Shown: positions 1 through 12,800 of the stretch, piece after piece | How positions within the stretch are numbered: the first letter of the stretch is position 1 | Layout: each line of letters begins with the position of its first letter | The notes under the pieces: model-generated | The model's input: the letters and a program-made list of their open reading frames with translations, nothing else | Told to the model about the DNA's origin: nothing | Database searches by the model: none | Made by a program: the position numbers and the translations under genes | Assembly: GCA_002270565.1 (NCBI GenBank) | Contig: NQMI01000021.1 | Location: forward strand, 186,001-250,000 | Source of the DNA: Stenocarpella maydis | Taxonomy: Eukaryota; Ascomycota; Sordariomycetes; Diaporthales; Diaporthaceae | Direction: 5' to 3' | Length of the DNA: 64,000 nucleotides

Positions 1-645
1 AACTCATTCATCATGAACCGAAGGTTGAGCCCGATCCGAAATAACAATTACCGCTCCAACACTAATTACGGAGTACACTGGAAAGAGACATCTAGCAATG
101 AGAATGCAGCCATGGGATGGAATGATTGGAACGACAGAGCAGGGGTTGTTTGGGCTGTGTAAGCCAGTCCAAGGGCATGTTTATCCTCCAGCTCGTGGTA
201 CGCACAGTAGGCGCCAGGCCCAGCTCACACTTCCAGCCCCCCTGATTTCCAAAAAGGTACACTAGGTTAGAAGGGGTGGCCCAGCTCCAAGCTCAGCGGA
301 CCGCGTTGTCCGTTAGCCTCCCCGCTCTCACGGTCACAGTGCCCCACGACGCCCCTTTCCACCGGGTCACCGCATACACAGCCAAACCCCCCCCTCCAAA
401 ACATTGAGATCAACAACATAACCCGCCTGCACCACTCGCTCGTGTCCTATGTACACTCACAAATAGCTACTTACACATCCCAGCCCAGCCTCTTTGCGCC
501 GTGGTCGCTCCTCATATACAGCAGACAATCTCATCGCAGACAGAACATCTGCCTATCGCACACAGCTCACAAGCATCACAACCTCGTCGCAGGTCCACGC
601 TATCATCTGCACACAGAGACACACGCCGCCAACGGCACTGACATC
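1..645. other. Upstream region of the first gene, no gene seen
   Basis: I see no coding segment with introns or recognisable domains here. The last 250 bases are rich in C, A and pyrimidine runs, as expected for a fungal promoter and 5' UTR in front of the ATG at 646. Confidence 0.5.
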
Positions 646-1945
646 ATGTCGAGCTCGTCCAACAGCTTCCTGCGCAGCCAGCGCAAGTCCGGCCTCCTCG
701 AGTTGGCCGAGACTGTTGGTCTGCAAAAGTACGTCTGTATTTGATTTCCTGTCAAGCTCTCGCCTCCCGCTCCCGTGTCGCTTCGCGGCGTGCGGGGTTG
801 CGCTGTGTCTGTCGCATCGCGCACATCCGACCTGGGCATGTATTTGCGTCGCAAACACGCATGCGCGCTGTCGCCATATGCGCAAACCCCAGCTTCCCAC
901 TACGCCTTTCGAGCTTGGCCATCGGGTGATTAACTCGCGATGCTGAAACCAGCACCGACGGCCTGAAGAAAAGTGAGCTCGAGGTCGCCCTCGACGACTA
1001 CCTCGCCGAGAACTCGAGCCAGTTTAGCAAGAACCCAGCAGCCCTGCCTTACTACCAGGCGCGTGCTCGCGCGACAGGCTCACCAGTAAAGAGGGAATTA
1101 CCGCCTCCTGCTGAAGCCCCCAAGACCACGAAGCGAAGGGCCGCCAAGGCAGCTGAACAGAACATTGCTGCCACTGCCGGGTGAGTTTGCGCCGTACGCC
1201 CCGCTCGCGGCGCGTCTTGTCGCGCCCGGGGGGTCAGCCCTTGTAAACAGGAGCGGCAATACTGATAAGCGCGCGACCAGAGATGACTCGGAACTGGCCT
1301 TGACCCGCGAGGGCCAGCCCCCCGCTGTCCTGCCCGCGCTCCCCCTCCCCCTCACCGGCGACGTTGCCGCCGTCGTGGACGAGCGCACCGTCCGCTCCGC
1401 GAGCGCGTCGAGCCTCTACGAGGAATCAGGCATAGGAGGTCGCATACAACACGCGCGCACACGCTGTCCAAGTCCCCCTCGATCCTGTTTCTCCTACGCG
1501 TTTGAGCTTACCACTCGAAAGAAATCCTCTCGGACCGTACGCTTCACCATCCCGCATCGGCGTGGGGACGTTGGATACCCCGTCGAGGTTTCGATATGTT
1601 CTGTTGCCTGACCAGGTCGTTCTGGAACCGCGCCGCTCTGGCTTTTACAGCGTCGTCGTGCCTCTTCTTCGGATCTACTTCAAACCTCTCGGCTGCGCAC
1701 TCGCAGTCTGGTCGCGGAAGGGAAGCTCGCAGCCGGAGAACGTTGTTGATCTGTTGACCTTCAGCATCGCGAAGGCGATCATCACGTATGTCATCTACCA
1801 ACAGGGTGTCACCTTTGGCGGCTGGGTTGACCAGACGTCCGTGGCTCGCATCAACTCGGCCGTCTACGGGGGTTGGAAGGGCGTCATTGTTGGCGCCGCA
1901 ATCACTGGCATTGCGAGCCTCTATGACGCCGTGTTGCGGAAGTAG
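646..1945 (+). CDS. Conserved ascomycete protein with SAP-like N-terminus and C-terminal membrane segments; 3' exon looks frame-broken
   Basis: I read the exons as 646-728, 953-1180 and 1251 to about 1945. The first two introns have clear GT..AG ends, and the intron at 1181-1250 begins GTGAGT. The N-terminus (MSSSSNSFLRSQRKSGLLEL, then TDGLKKSELEVALDDYL) resembles a SAP-type helix-extension-helix and is followed by a basic linker (SPVKREL, KTTKRRAAK). The C-terminus (DLLTFSIAKAIITYVIYQQG through to YDAVLRK) has two hydrophobic stretches and stops at 1945. From memory this matches an uncharacterised family of fungal membrane proteins; the function is unknown. Between about 1440 and 1740 the plausible coding sense jumps repeatedly between frames, and the first exon frame stops at 1609-1611. 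Introns alone do not explain this easily. The gene may be a pseudogene or contain small indel errors in the assembly. The start and first two exons are fairly secure; the 3' half is not. Confidence 0.6.
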
Positions 1946-4900
1946 AGCTCTCGCTAGGTGTGGGCGGGGTGTGACCTGGCCGTCATCCAGAACGGCGCCT
2001 GTCCCGCACCACTGTGACATACTAGCCTTCTTGGACTATATACTGGACTCTGTGGGGCACGCGTGCAATCTCCGGGTGTGGTGGGTTTCACTGCGCCCCA
2101 GAGAAGGTGTTACAGGCGTTTACGGTTGTGGCGTCGCAGGCCCTAGGGCTCCCTTCTCGTTGAAATACCTCCCTTTGATTCTTTTTTGCGCTGGGTCTTG
2201 CTAAAATCAAGACATAGCGAGCCCCTATTCCACATGAGGGCGGTCTCATTAGTCAACCTGAGCTTTTCTCGTCGCATGCCGACAGCTGTGCCTCGTGGGT
2301 TTGAAAGACGGTGGGTGGAAGTTGGATGATCACGGTTTGTTGGATCCAGCGGGCGGCCCTGTTTTTTGTGAACAGTGGATTCCCCCCCCCCTTCTTCTCT
2401 TCTCGGTCGATAATCGAGAGTATATTCGCGGGTCTGTCTCTTGTTGCGTGTGGGTTCTGGGGTCCAGCGATGGGAACGATATGCGTACTCGGGTCTTCTA
2501 TTTTTCTATCTTTGCTCACCCAGATGTTGATGGGAACACGCAGAGGGCTTAAGCCGAGAACTATTGGGGCTACTTATATCAGCTGGAAGGATATGACTGT
2601 AGATCGGCACAGTTCGTTGAAACTTTTTCAATTATTGACATGAACCATAAATGCTCACCAGTTTTTGTGGGTGGCAATGCTCGGTTTCTCCCATGAAACC
2701 GCTTGAAGATTGCCTTCTCAAAGCTCCATTAGGTTCTTCTTAGCCGGAGGGAACTCTGTGTGGATTGTTTGCACCCCCCTAGAGCCCTAAAAGTACAGAT
2801 CCGACCGATTAAATCTTTTACAGATGGGGATCTTCATACAGAAGAAAACAGAACCCATACAGAGCGCTCATAATGAGCACCTTTGCCCTAAGCTGGTTTT
2901 GTTGTTAATCTGATTACGATACCCTTATAAAAGGAATATATATATATATATATATAAAAGGAGCTGCAGGCGGTCCCCTCATACAGCCGTAAACGCTTGA
3001 GGCCAGCGTTAGTCACCTGGACAGTAAACTCAATACCGATAGGGAAATGACATTGAGATATTGAAAAGGGCCTGGGGCTCATATTGTGTGGCCCCGTGAG
3101 CCTCGCCGCAAGCGAGAAGACCCAAGAAGGAGCAGTGGAACTGGAAGCCCCGGATCCGCTGACTAGGTCTAAATGCGAGCTGGTCCTCAAAATGGCTAGA
3201 GATGCCTGTCTCCGTTACCGCGCTGCCATGGTTGTCATTACTGACCGGGTTGAGAACGACATCCTTGACGAATGCAGGTGTACACTGGTTGTCAAGGTCG
3301 CAAACCAGAAATGAATGAGCGAAAGAGGAAGCGAGAAAAGCGAGGACCCCAACCGAGGACTGATTATATCATGGTGAGAAAGCTACCCACCAGCGCGGAA
3401 GCGGCCCCTAGGAGTCTCCATGGTGGCCAGGAAATCAATAAATAATTAAGCACGCCGCCCCCCTACCTGCCCCGATCTAACCTGAGCTTCTCAAGTGCTG
3501 CCACTTCTTAAAACTCCTGAAGTCCATCTATGGTGAAAGTCTCCTCTTTGATGGGAATTTAAGTAGGTGTGGTGTCCCTCTACAAGACATCCATGGATAG
3601 CCTCAAGGATCGGCACCATCAGTCGTTACCTAGGTATGGGCAGGGCAAATGGTGAAGTCCGTCTTAAGTATTTCTGGTATGAAATACGCGCCCAGATAGT
3701 TCCTTTTCAACAATGTGAAAGAGAATCATTCTCATCCCGCTTCCAGGACATCTTCCTGCTGTATATACTGTCCCCAGCACACTTGTTTATTTGTGTAACA
3801 CCACTTACAACTCCGCATGTCTATAGAAACTCGGTCTTCAATACTCATCATACTCTCTCAGCCCCTCAGCAACACGAGGTTCAAGGAACCGACAGCGTCA
3901 ACCGCCTTCCCTTCCATAAGCACAGTCGCGACTCGCGAGACAGCTCACGTTTAAACTGGCGATGAAATTCAGAATACTACCAGTTAACATGGAAGCCCTG
4001 ATGTCCTTACCGATTCCTTAGAATTATCTACAGTAAGTATATGGCTATTCCGATGATGGCATGGCGTATTCAGAGTAGGCTCACACTGAAGCATTCGGAG
4101 GCAGAGACTATGAGGGTTTGGAGCGATATCCCGGCTGATTACTTCAGAGCCAGCTCTGGGAGACCTGATTGGACAGGCCAGCTGCAAGGTGACCTCGATC
4201 CGATCCCACCTTCTCCCGCCACAAGTTCGGGCTGTTCGCCGTAGGAAAGACGGCCAGGTTCTAGACGTGGAGCGATGGGACGCTGGTCGACCTCGACAAC
4301 GATGGCGCGGTCTACTGTCTTGATCGGCAGTGCCAAGATTGGATAGGCAGGCTGGCGGCTATCAAGAGCGCCACTTGGGAATGGGTGTCTCCGGATGGGT
4401 CTCGTGGTGATGGACATGGGGATTGGTATGGAGCCTCAGTGCGCTTGTTTGGAACGGAGCAGGGTTTGTATTGGACAGTATCGTTGCGAGGATTTCAATA
4501 TGGCGTGCTAACAACTGGCCGTGCAGCTATCCGGCCTACGGTATCAGATACGTACTGATACCATGTTCGAAGTCGTTACAAGCTTCTCAATGTTCAACAG
4601 GTCACCACTCCTAGGAGCATTGCGGGGCAACATATTTTCCCAATAATTCATTCTGTTGTTCAATTTCATGGCCTTCAAAGGTTAAAATACACACCTGCTT
4701 CTTCCGGGCCAGGCTGCTGGCCCGAGCACGGGCGAGCGAACTGACATGTGAACATTTGACATGTGCGCCGGGGGGGGGTGTGGGAGGTGGCCATGCTCGG
4801 ACGACGCGCGCATGAATGAGCTCGAACACAACCCCCCCCACCTTTCTACTTTGGCCGGAATATCTATGCTGTATTCGAGAGGTGACGTACTTCCTTTCAA

Positions 4901-6702
4901 GAAGGTAAAGTAGCGAAGAAATCGGGAATGTGCCTAGCTAAATAGACACGGATCCGCAAGGCATGGCGGGCGGACTCGCTCGCCCGGGCGTGGTTGCGGG
5001 ACTTCGGGGCGAGTCGTTATGTTTTCCCTCTTTGAATGGCTGTATGCACGCATTCTGGAGGCAAAGATCATGTGCCGGGTCACATGAAGGACCGAGAATA
5101 GGGAAGATTGCATATCACAAGATGCCCGCTCGTCTTCGCCCCAAAGGGGAAGACCCTGACGCTCGGTGGGCGTGGTAATAAAGCCGCGTGGCCCGGCCGG
5201 TGGCCCGTCAGCCGTGTCGGGGACGCCAGACACAAGAAACAAAGAGCTTCCAGAAGGACAGGTGAGGTGCACGCAGGACGGGGACAATGCAATAGTGCGG
5301 CAGGCATGTGAGGGGGGTCTGCGTCTACAGGTGAGTAAGACCGCCATTGGTTTCTTGCCGGGCGCAGGGGAGGATGGTTGTTTAATGCGCCAGAAGGCCG
5401 AGTGAGGCTGAATCGGTCCTTTGCTGCTGATGCCCTCAAGCGACCCCTCGGTTGGGTAGACCTTCGGTCACAAGCAGTGACGCTATTGGGGTCCCTGATA
5501 TTTTTTGTTTTTTCTCTCCCCTCGGCCAGAGGTCATGATCCGATTGGCACTCGAATAAGCTTTCTGCAGGCCCTTGAGAGCTGTGTGGCCAGGAGCGCCC
5601 TCGCCTGGGGCCAGGAGAGGGACGCACTGCTGCGTGCCTGACGAAGGCGCTATCTACGAGGTGGTCCGGTGTGATGCCCAATATCCACCTGCTCAGCTCC
5701 GACGCTGGGGTTGGGAACGCTTGTTGCCAGCTGTTGCACGGGCAGAGGCCCGCAGCGCCTCTTGGTTTCAGCCAGCAATAGATAGAGATGGTGGTCTGCC
5801 CTGACGGTGTGATGCGAGTCCCTTGCATGAGGCGGGTACCTGGAACAGAGCGGGAGGCCTGATAGCAGCAGGCTGATCAACCTTAAGGTCTGGGGATTGT
5901 TGATAATGCCGAACACAGCGGGCGGGCTGCTGCGCCATGCCGCCGCGATGTGAGGGCAGGGATCTATTTTTGCCCTCGGAGAAACGAGATGCAAGTAGTC
6001 AATCAACGGGCCGGCCGGCGGGAGGCAAAGCAAAGAGTGACGTGTGCCCGGGGCAGGCGGCCATGAAACCATCTCAGAGAATTTATGCAGTGGCCGCCGA
6101 GGTGCCCTTGGGGGGGGCCCATTGAAAGCGTGTGGCAGGGTGGCCCAGCCGGATATCATGCGGCAGGGGCCACAAAGCTGGTTTCCGCCCCTCGCTTCCC
6201 TCCCTGGCGTGGCCAGTGGCTAGCGAGACGACGACGAAAACCCAAGATGGGGCTGCAAGGCAGACCAGACGGGACGAGTGGCGAGTGAGTGAGGCAGGCG
6301 GGCGTGCGCGTTGGTGCCAGGTTCGCTGAGCTGTGACGGTACATATCCGGGGCAGACCCCATCACCAGCTGTCGCACCTGCAGTGACAGCGGTGGAGCCG
6401 AATTGCATTGGGCTGGACCTTGATTGAGGAGAGAGCAGTTGAGCAGATGCGGGCAGCCCCCTCTCGTATGTTTTGGCTCGGAGAGGGAGCTGGAGGATTT
6501 GAGATGGGATGTGCCTCGTGGGAGATTTGGGAGATTGGAGATTACGTAGTGGTGGCCGGCCCCGCCCAACTACCACGAAACTCTATTTTGTGTCTATTGC
6601 TCTGGTCTGGTGCCACCAAAGAGACATGGCGCAGAGTTCCTATCTGAAGAATAAATAACCTTGAGGTTCCGAGTTCCCATCTACTATGTAGAGTGTAATT
6701 CT

Positions 6703-6793
6703 AGCATCTGGTATCCAGCATCTGGTATCCAGCATCTGGTATCCAGCATCTGGTATCCAGCATCTGGTATCCAGCATCTGGTATCCAGCATCT
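6703..6793. repeat. 14-bp minisatellite (AGCATCTGGTATCC), about 6.5 copies
   Basis: The unit AGCATCTGGTATCC repeats head to tail with no mismatches visible in the full copies, and the last copy is truncated. It is not inside a supported gene. Perfect identity between units suggests recent expansion. Confidence 0.95.
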
Positions 6794-7160
6794 ATCTAGA
6801 ACATACACTATACCTACCAGTGCCCGATTAAACGGGAGGGCAATAGGTACCCCCGTGGGGGACTGGGCCTTGACCGTGTATACAGCGTTTGTTTCCCCAT
6901 CGGGCTTTTCACTGGTGTTGATGCCTGGTGGTGTGTCCACTGGTGCCCAGGCCAGGACTGAGAAAACAAGAAACAAAAGTAGAAGTGGGGTATCTGCCAT
7001 ACGTACATTGATTGTACTGTGGCATCATCTGGGAAAACCTGCTCGTTATCTTGTGTGCCGTTGATCCTTTTCCCGAGGCCACCGTGACCTGGCCTCATGA
7101 CTAGACACCCTAGGTAGGTACATGGACTCGTCCCTCTATCTAGTAAGTGCAGCCAGCCAG

Positions 7161-7187
7161 GCACACCAGGCACACCAGGCACACCAG
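7161..7187. repeat. 9-bp tandem repeat GCACACCAG, three copies
   Basis: Three exact copies of GCACACCAG are followed by a related GTCAGCCAG. The site lies in non-coding spacer. Confidence 0.9.
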
Positions 7188-7495
7188 GTCAGCCAGTCAG
7201 CCCCCAGCCCGCCAAACCTTTGCACTTTGTCCTGCCAACTCTCCCAGGGCTAAGTTGTTGATCTTCTGTCAGGGGGGCCCCCATCCTGCTGCCCCCGGCC
7301 CCTCCCTGCCTGTCTCGCCAAGCCCCAGTCACGCAAACCCATCGAAGCTTTTCTATCAGGTCGGGCTTGCTCGCTCAGTCCCAATCCGTTCGTTCCCTCT
7401 CTCCTCTCGACTCGCTGGCCATCCGAGAGCCAGCACTTTATCAGGCAGATATCACTAGAGATCATCCTCAATATTACACCCCGACCACCTGCCAC

Positions 7496-7533
7496 CTGTC
7501 TGTCTGTCTGTCTGTCCGTCCGTCCGTCTGTCT
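7496..7533. repeat. TCTG/TCCG tetranucleotide microsatellite
   Basis: A run of CTGT units turns into CCGT units and back, about nine units in all. It sits in the pyrimidine-rich leader region of the gene at 8727. Confidence 0.85.
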
Positions 7534-8726
7534 CGCGTCAACCCGTGCCTTTTTGGTCATCTTGGGGCATATCCACCCATCCTTGCTTGCGCTCGACCTG
7601 CCTGCAAGACACTGCATGTTTACATACATGGCCTCCTGCAGGGTCGCACACTCAGCATCCTCGAAATATCTTTACCAGCATATTTGAGACAGGTCAAGAA
7701 GCAGCGCCCGACTGGACCCGCCTGACAAGCCAGACCACGTTGCACCTCGCTCTCCACCCTCCAACTCGGCCCTGACGACGCCATCGACAACGGCCAGTGC
7801 GACCTTTGGGCACTCTGCCAACAGCTTCCCGACCCGCCCACCATCTCAGCCACCGTTGCTCTTGTCTTTGTGACAGGGAGCCGAATCACGAGCCTGCGAG
7901 TCCGAACCAGATCCGTATCCTGAACCTGCAGCAAGACTTCTTTGTCTCACTCTCTCTCCTGCAGCTTCTCCGGGACCCACTGCGAGTTGTCGTTAGTCGC
8001 TTCCAGACCCGGACCGCATCGATCTCGAGAGCCCGGAACCCACAGCACACCCTGCACTCCCCACGTCTTGTCGTCCTCTTCGCTTGACTGGCACCGCAAC
8101 GTGCAACAGGTGTCCGTGCTTGGTGTGTGCGTACTGCCTAGGTCAGTCAATTCGAATCGTCATCTTCCTGCTTTCCCATCCGCTGCCCTGTTCCCTCTTG
8201 CAGAGGGGGTGAGCGACCGAGCCTCGGCGGCAGAGAAACCCCACCGGAGCCGCCTGGGAGGAGCACCCTGCGAGCCGCCGGATTGGTCACGATCTCGTTC
8301 TATCTTGGGAAGCTTCCAGGCGGGCGAGCCGCCCACTGGGGCCTTTTATGACCTTTTTTTTTCCTTTCAGTAATTTCAGGTCACGCGCCGCCGCAGGTGC
8401 TTTTTGGCAATAGTCTCCCACCTCGCAGTCCATTTCCCCTCCTTGCTCGCTTGCTCTGTTTTCCCTCTGCTTATCTCTCCACCGTCTCGCCCCGTCCCAA
8501 TCAGTAGCCGCCATTGTGGCACCACCGGCCCAGCTGCCCTCAGGAGACTCTGCTGACATATATCGTTTGCTTCCTGCAGGTTTCCCGCAGACCCGGCATT
8601 CCGCAAGATCCCAACCCACAGCCTATAACTGAGACACGACCACAGCATCGGATACCTCCCCGTGTCCGTATCGTCCTGCTCCGCCCTGCAACTCCGCAGC
8701 CTACACCTGGATCCCGTGCACCTACC

Positions 8727-9857
8727 ATGAGCCTCGCCAGTACCGCGCCGCTTCAGAGCGGCTCGTCAAGTCAACCCGCCTCAGCACTAGCGGAGCCGTT
8801 CGAGCCCAAGTCACAGAGGGCTGAGAAGGTACGAACCGGGGCAACTAGAGAGGCCGTCGAGGGGGGTGCTAATGAGCCTGAGAAGAAAACCAAGATGCGA
8901 GGGCTGTTCGGGCTCGGCAAGAAGAAGACGGAGGAGCCTGTCAAGGTACCATCGAGGTCAGACCCTGCCGCCAATGCTGCCAGTTGCACCGCCAAACAGA
9001 ACAGAAACCCTCCGACCCGGCAATCCACAACATCACCGATCCAGACGCCATCTTCCCCAGGTCGCGGGGCGTCTTCGTCCCCGAGGCTTGCGTCACCAGC
9101 CGGCAGCCAGATATTTGAGCGCGATGTGCAGGAGGCCGCACATGTCCCCAACTCGCCTGCGATCCCAAGCCACATAATCACCGAGAACCACGTGCCGCCT
9201 GTCCTCGATGATGCCTCTCAAGCCATCACAGATGACCATCTGGACCCCGATTCCGTCGAAATCATCACCCACTCGAGCCATCAGCCCGCCGCCTTGGCGG
9301 TCACTGGCGTGTCTGACCACATGTCCAACAGCTGGCAGGACGACTTGGCTTCCAGCCTGGCCGCCTCGGACTTCAGGCCGGTGCATGACCATACTGATTC
9401 TGGAAGCAATTACGGCAGCCTGGACAATGTCGACATCCGGCGGCTGAGCTTCATCAGCTTCGCGGACGTGGTCCAGGCCGAGCACCAGGGCCATGCTGGG
9501 CTCGGCGGGTCCAGGGAGTCAATCCATCTCGCGGGCCTCACCAGTCTCTCTTCTGCGGGTGGTGCCATGAATCGATCACCGTCACCCATCCGCTCGCCAG
9601 TGTCCTCGGCCGCTGGAGCCTCGCCGCCAACAAGCAAAACGGGATCCCTGAGAGGCATTGAAACATCGCCCAGCCGGAAACCCTTGGCTAGCCCAGTGTC
9701 AACGAACTTGTCCATGTCTCCCTCCATACCTGCCATTGGCCTTCCCGGTGAGCTCAATGTCGAGACTATGAGCCAGGCACTCGGGAGGACGGGCTCGGAC
9801 CTGAACGGGTTGAGGAGCACCCCAATCAGCCCCGTTGAGGGAGCTCCCTCGCGCTAG
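8727..9857 (+). CDS. Ser/Pro-rich, probably disordered protein, 376 aa
   Basis: This is a single open exon from an ATG in good context (CACCATGA) to TAG at 9855-9857. The protein starts MSLASTAPLQSGSSSQPASA. It is rich in Ser, Pro, Ala and Gly, has a basic patch near residues 50-75 (EKKTKMRGLFGLGKKKTEE) and a later block with many SP sites (SPSPIRSPVSS, SPSRKPLASP), which are possible proline-directed phosphorylation sites. I see no catalytic motif, signal peptide or membrane segment. The KKTKMRGLFGLGKKK patch could be an amphipathic membrane or nuclear-targeting element, but that is a guess. Codon use is GC-rich like the neighbouring real genes, which supports coding. An in-frame GTG-initiated extension upstream exists, but the ATG is preferred. 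I do not recognise the family. Confidence 0.65.
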   Translation: MSLASTAPLQSGSSSQPASALAEPFEPKSQRAEKVRTGATREAVEGGANEPEKKTKMRGLFGLGKKKTEEPVKVPSRSDPAANAASCTAKQNRNPPTRQSTTSPIQTPSSPGRGASSSPRLASPAGSQIFERDVQEAAHVPNSPAIPSHIITENHVPPVLDDASQAITDDHLDPDSVEIITHSSHQPAALAVTGVSDHMSNSWQDDLASSLAASDFRPVHDHTDSGSNYGSLDNVDIRRLSFISFADVVQAEHQGHAGLGGSRESIHLAGLTSLSSAGGAMNRSPSPIRSPVSSAAGASPPTSKTGSLRGIETSPSRKPLASPVSTNLSMSPSIPAIGLPGELNVETMSQALGRTGSDLNGLRSTPISPVEGAPSR

Positions 9858-12800
9858 CAGCGCGTTGTGAGGGGCTGCGAGGGCCGCAGTTGTCCTTTTC
9901 CACATCGAATGTAGGCGACGGGATAAACAGGCGCACGCGATCAGCCTCGGCGCTACCGCAGGTGTGAGAGCCATCAGCAAAGTTCACGAGACGCCCACTC
10001 GGCAGGGTTAGGGAGGGGATGGGCTCTTCTATAAGGAGTATCTGGTTACAATTGACAGGGTCAGCCGAGAAGACTCGGAGGAAACCCTCTATTTCAATTC
10101 TTACGGACGTTTGAAAACTCGACACAAAATCCGGCCGCTTACTACGCCTCGTTACATCGAAGACGATTTTCTGAACTCGCGACACCACATACCCATATGC
10201 GAACGATTCCCCATTTGATTTCACGCAGTCGTTACTTCTATTGCGCAAGAGAGAGGGCGGAAAGTGTCGTTTTATGATCGACGAGGCACTCGCGGCATCA
10301 GGGCTTGTTTCAGCGCGTCTGGCTTCGCGAGGGAGAACGGAGCTAGTGGGGCTTACGACATTGATGGGCTCTTCTTTTGCTATCCTTTTTGCTGCCGCCT
10401 CTTTTTTACTGATTTTGAGTAACCGGCCATACCTGTTTGTTTTTGGCCAAGAGGGAGGGAGACGATGGGGGGGGGGGGCAAGGAGGCTTTCTTTTGCTCT
10501 AGCTCGTGTCGCTTGGAGAACAGCTGATTAATGGCTTACCTAGAAGATACCTTGCAAATATGAGGGGGAACTTACGAGGGCAAATCGAACATTAAATTTT
10601 CCCCGTCAGCCCGGCTCCGTTTCTGGCCTCGGCTCCAGATGTCATGCCCGTTGTTTTGATGCAGGTCATCTTGGAGTCGGTGGAGGTGACGAGCTGGTGT
10701 CAAAGCAACGCCGACCGCCCTGGCAGCCTGGTGCCTGACCGCCTCCCCAGGATGCTCTCGCCCTATGCATTGCCAGTCACTGGCGTGGCGGTCCTCCAAG
10801 CCAGGATCAGAAGTGCGTGGGGCGGCAGCCGGGCTCCGCAGTACACGTGTAAGGAGCATATCGGGTGGACCACGCACCGTCTGGTCTGACCGACCGCTCG
10901 GCCTGGCCGCGGTGTTGACTTTGGCATTTGTAAGGAGCGAGTCGATGAGGTCCCAGGCGAGGAGGGGGGGGCAGTAAAAGACAGCTCGAGAGCAGGATCG
11001 GAGGCGCGGGGTCGGGGGCGACGGGGGAGGAGAAACAAGATTGACTAGGACGCGGGTGGAGCTGGCGTGCTTGTCATTGACGGCGTTCCTCTCGCCTGAG
11101 GGATAGGCATGTGAATGTGAGGAGGGCATTCTACACTGCACGGGCATCCGAAGATCACGTCAGCGGCAGGTGTGCTCCGGCAGCACTATTTGCAGCTGCT
11201 TGCGAAGGGAGGTTTGCTTGGCCGAGAGTCACTGAGGAGGGAAAGGTGCGTGCCCGTGGCCCCCGTCATGGCCCGAGACATATAGGTGTGGACTGCGGTG
11301 AGGTTGGCGAGAGGGGTGCTTGCTCTATCCGCGTTTCTGTGCGACATTGTCGTCGGGGCGCGCACGACACGCACGCACGCAGGCCTTCCCTTTTCCTTTC
11401 CTCCGAGTATCACGGAGAGTTTCGGAGGCGGGGATTGTCAGCACGTCTTTCTCAGCCTCACCAGTTGGTGTCTGTACAGAGACAAGGGTTGACGACACTC
11501 GCATCGCTGGCCCCACACAGCCAAGGTCTGTATGCCGCGGGCGGTTGGTTGCACGAGATGTGACGGTCTTGATCTTATGGGGCTGTATTACTCGGACCAG
11601 AGTCCAGAGGCCGCCATGGCTGACGACTTGGACGACCAGTTTGTCCGTACACAAGAGGCGGGTGCTTGCGACTTGATCGCTGCGCCAGTTCAGCATGGTC
11701 TCGACTCCGACCGGGTTGGCTGGTTTATTCGGCCCTGTGCCGCCCGACCTGACAAGCACCGTCCACTGTGGGGCCCCGGGCCGGTCGCACTTTGGTGATG
11801 CGGTCGGTTATCGAAAGGTTATCGACATATCGACAGGGCCAGCGCGCCCTTTTCTCAACTGCCAGCCCTCGCTGAGGCGATGCAGCAGGGGAGACGCCGA
11901 ATGCCAGCGTGACTCGGACCCGCGATCGGACGGTCGAGGCCGGAAGTCGGCAGACAGGCTGGCCAGGTCCCATTCGCCGCGCTATTCCGTCCCTCTCTCT
12001 CTCTCTCTTACGACTTGGCTCGCTCTACACAGGGGCCTCGCTCGCAATATGCGTGTCTGGTTTACTGGCGATACAACCCACATCATATATCCCCGGCGGG
12101 GTAGTCGCCGCAGGATCTGTGCTGTGCGACAACCGATGGAGCAGGCTGCCCGCTCCTCAGAACCAAGCATCCGTCACCCGTCAAACTGCCGTCCCACCCA
12201 TGGGGCCGTATTGTACACCATGACGAGAGAGGAATAGTATGCTTGGCTTGTAGTGTACGTAGTAGATACACTAGTGTAGAAACACACCGTGACTCGACTC
12301 GACTTTCGAAGGGGCTAGTGTACTGGGGCCGCGGATAATGGCCCGCCGTGACACCAGGAACAATTGAATTCTTGATTCTTGTCCTCTCTCTCACGCACAC
12401 TTACGCCACCCCAGACTCCAAGAGAAGAAAAGAAAAAGGAAAGAAGGGGGAAAAAAAGAGGGGGGGGGCCACTCCTGCAGCTACCTACCATTAGTCAATG
12501 GCCGCTCAGTTACATGTTGATCCCAGGACATCGTGTAACTGGTTCCCCGTCTGGCTATCTGGCTAGATGCTGGTCTTCGAGCCGGAGCCTAGTGGCCAAC
12601 TTCCCACCGATACTCGGGCCGCAACCGTCGTCAAGTCTCTTGCTATTCTGTCAATCGCTGTGCCCTGGCTGGCATGTTAAAAAACCCCCCCCCCAAAAAA
12701 AAAAAAAAAAACACATTGTATGCCGGGCCCCACCCCCATCCTCTTCGAAACAGGAAGCTATCCACGATCCACCGGCGCATCTCTCGCTGCCAGTAGCCGA

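Larger units (their letters stand above)
1946..8726. other. Long spacer without a supported gene
   Basis: Across 6.8 kb I find only short open frames without domains or splice logic. It holds a TA dinucleotide run at about 2936-2957, a 14-bp minisatellite at 6703-6793, a 9-bp triplication at 7161-7187 and a TCTG/TCCG tract near 7496-7533. From about 7300 to 8726 it becomes strongly pyrimidine-rich (many CT, CCC and TTTC runs), fitting a long promoter and 5' leader for the gene starting at 8727; introns in that leader are possible but I cannot place them. Confidence 0.5.

Noticed and set aside
6701..7000. Minus-strand open frame made of repeated MLDTRCWIPDAGYQ-like units
   Set aside because: The protein repeat is just the 14-bp minisatellite translated; 14 is not a multiple of 3, so the frame cycles.
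10572..11147. 191-codon minus-strand open frame
   Set aside because: No domain or convincing start context, and many Arg, Ser and Pro residues as expected from GC-rich non-coding sequence.
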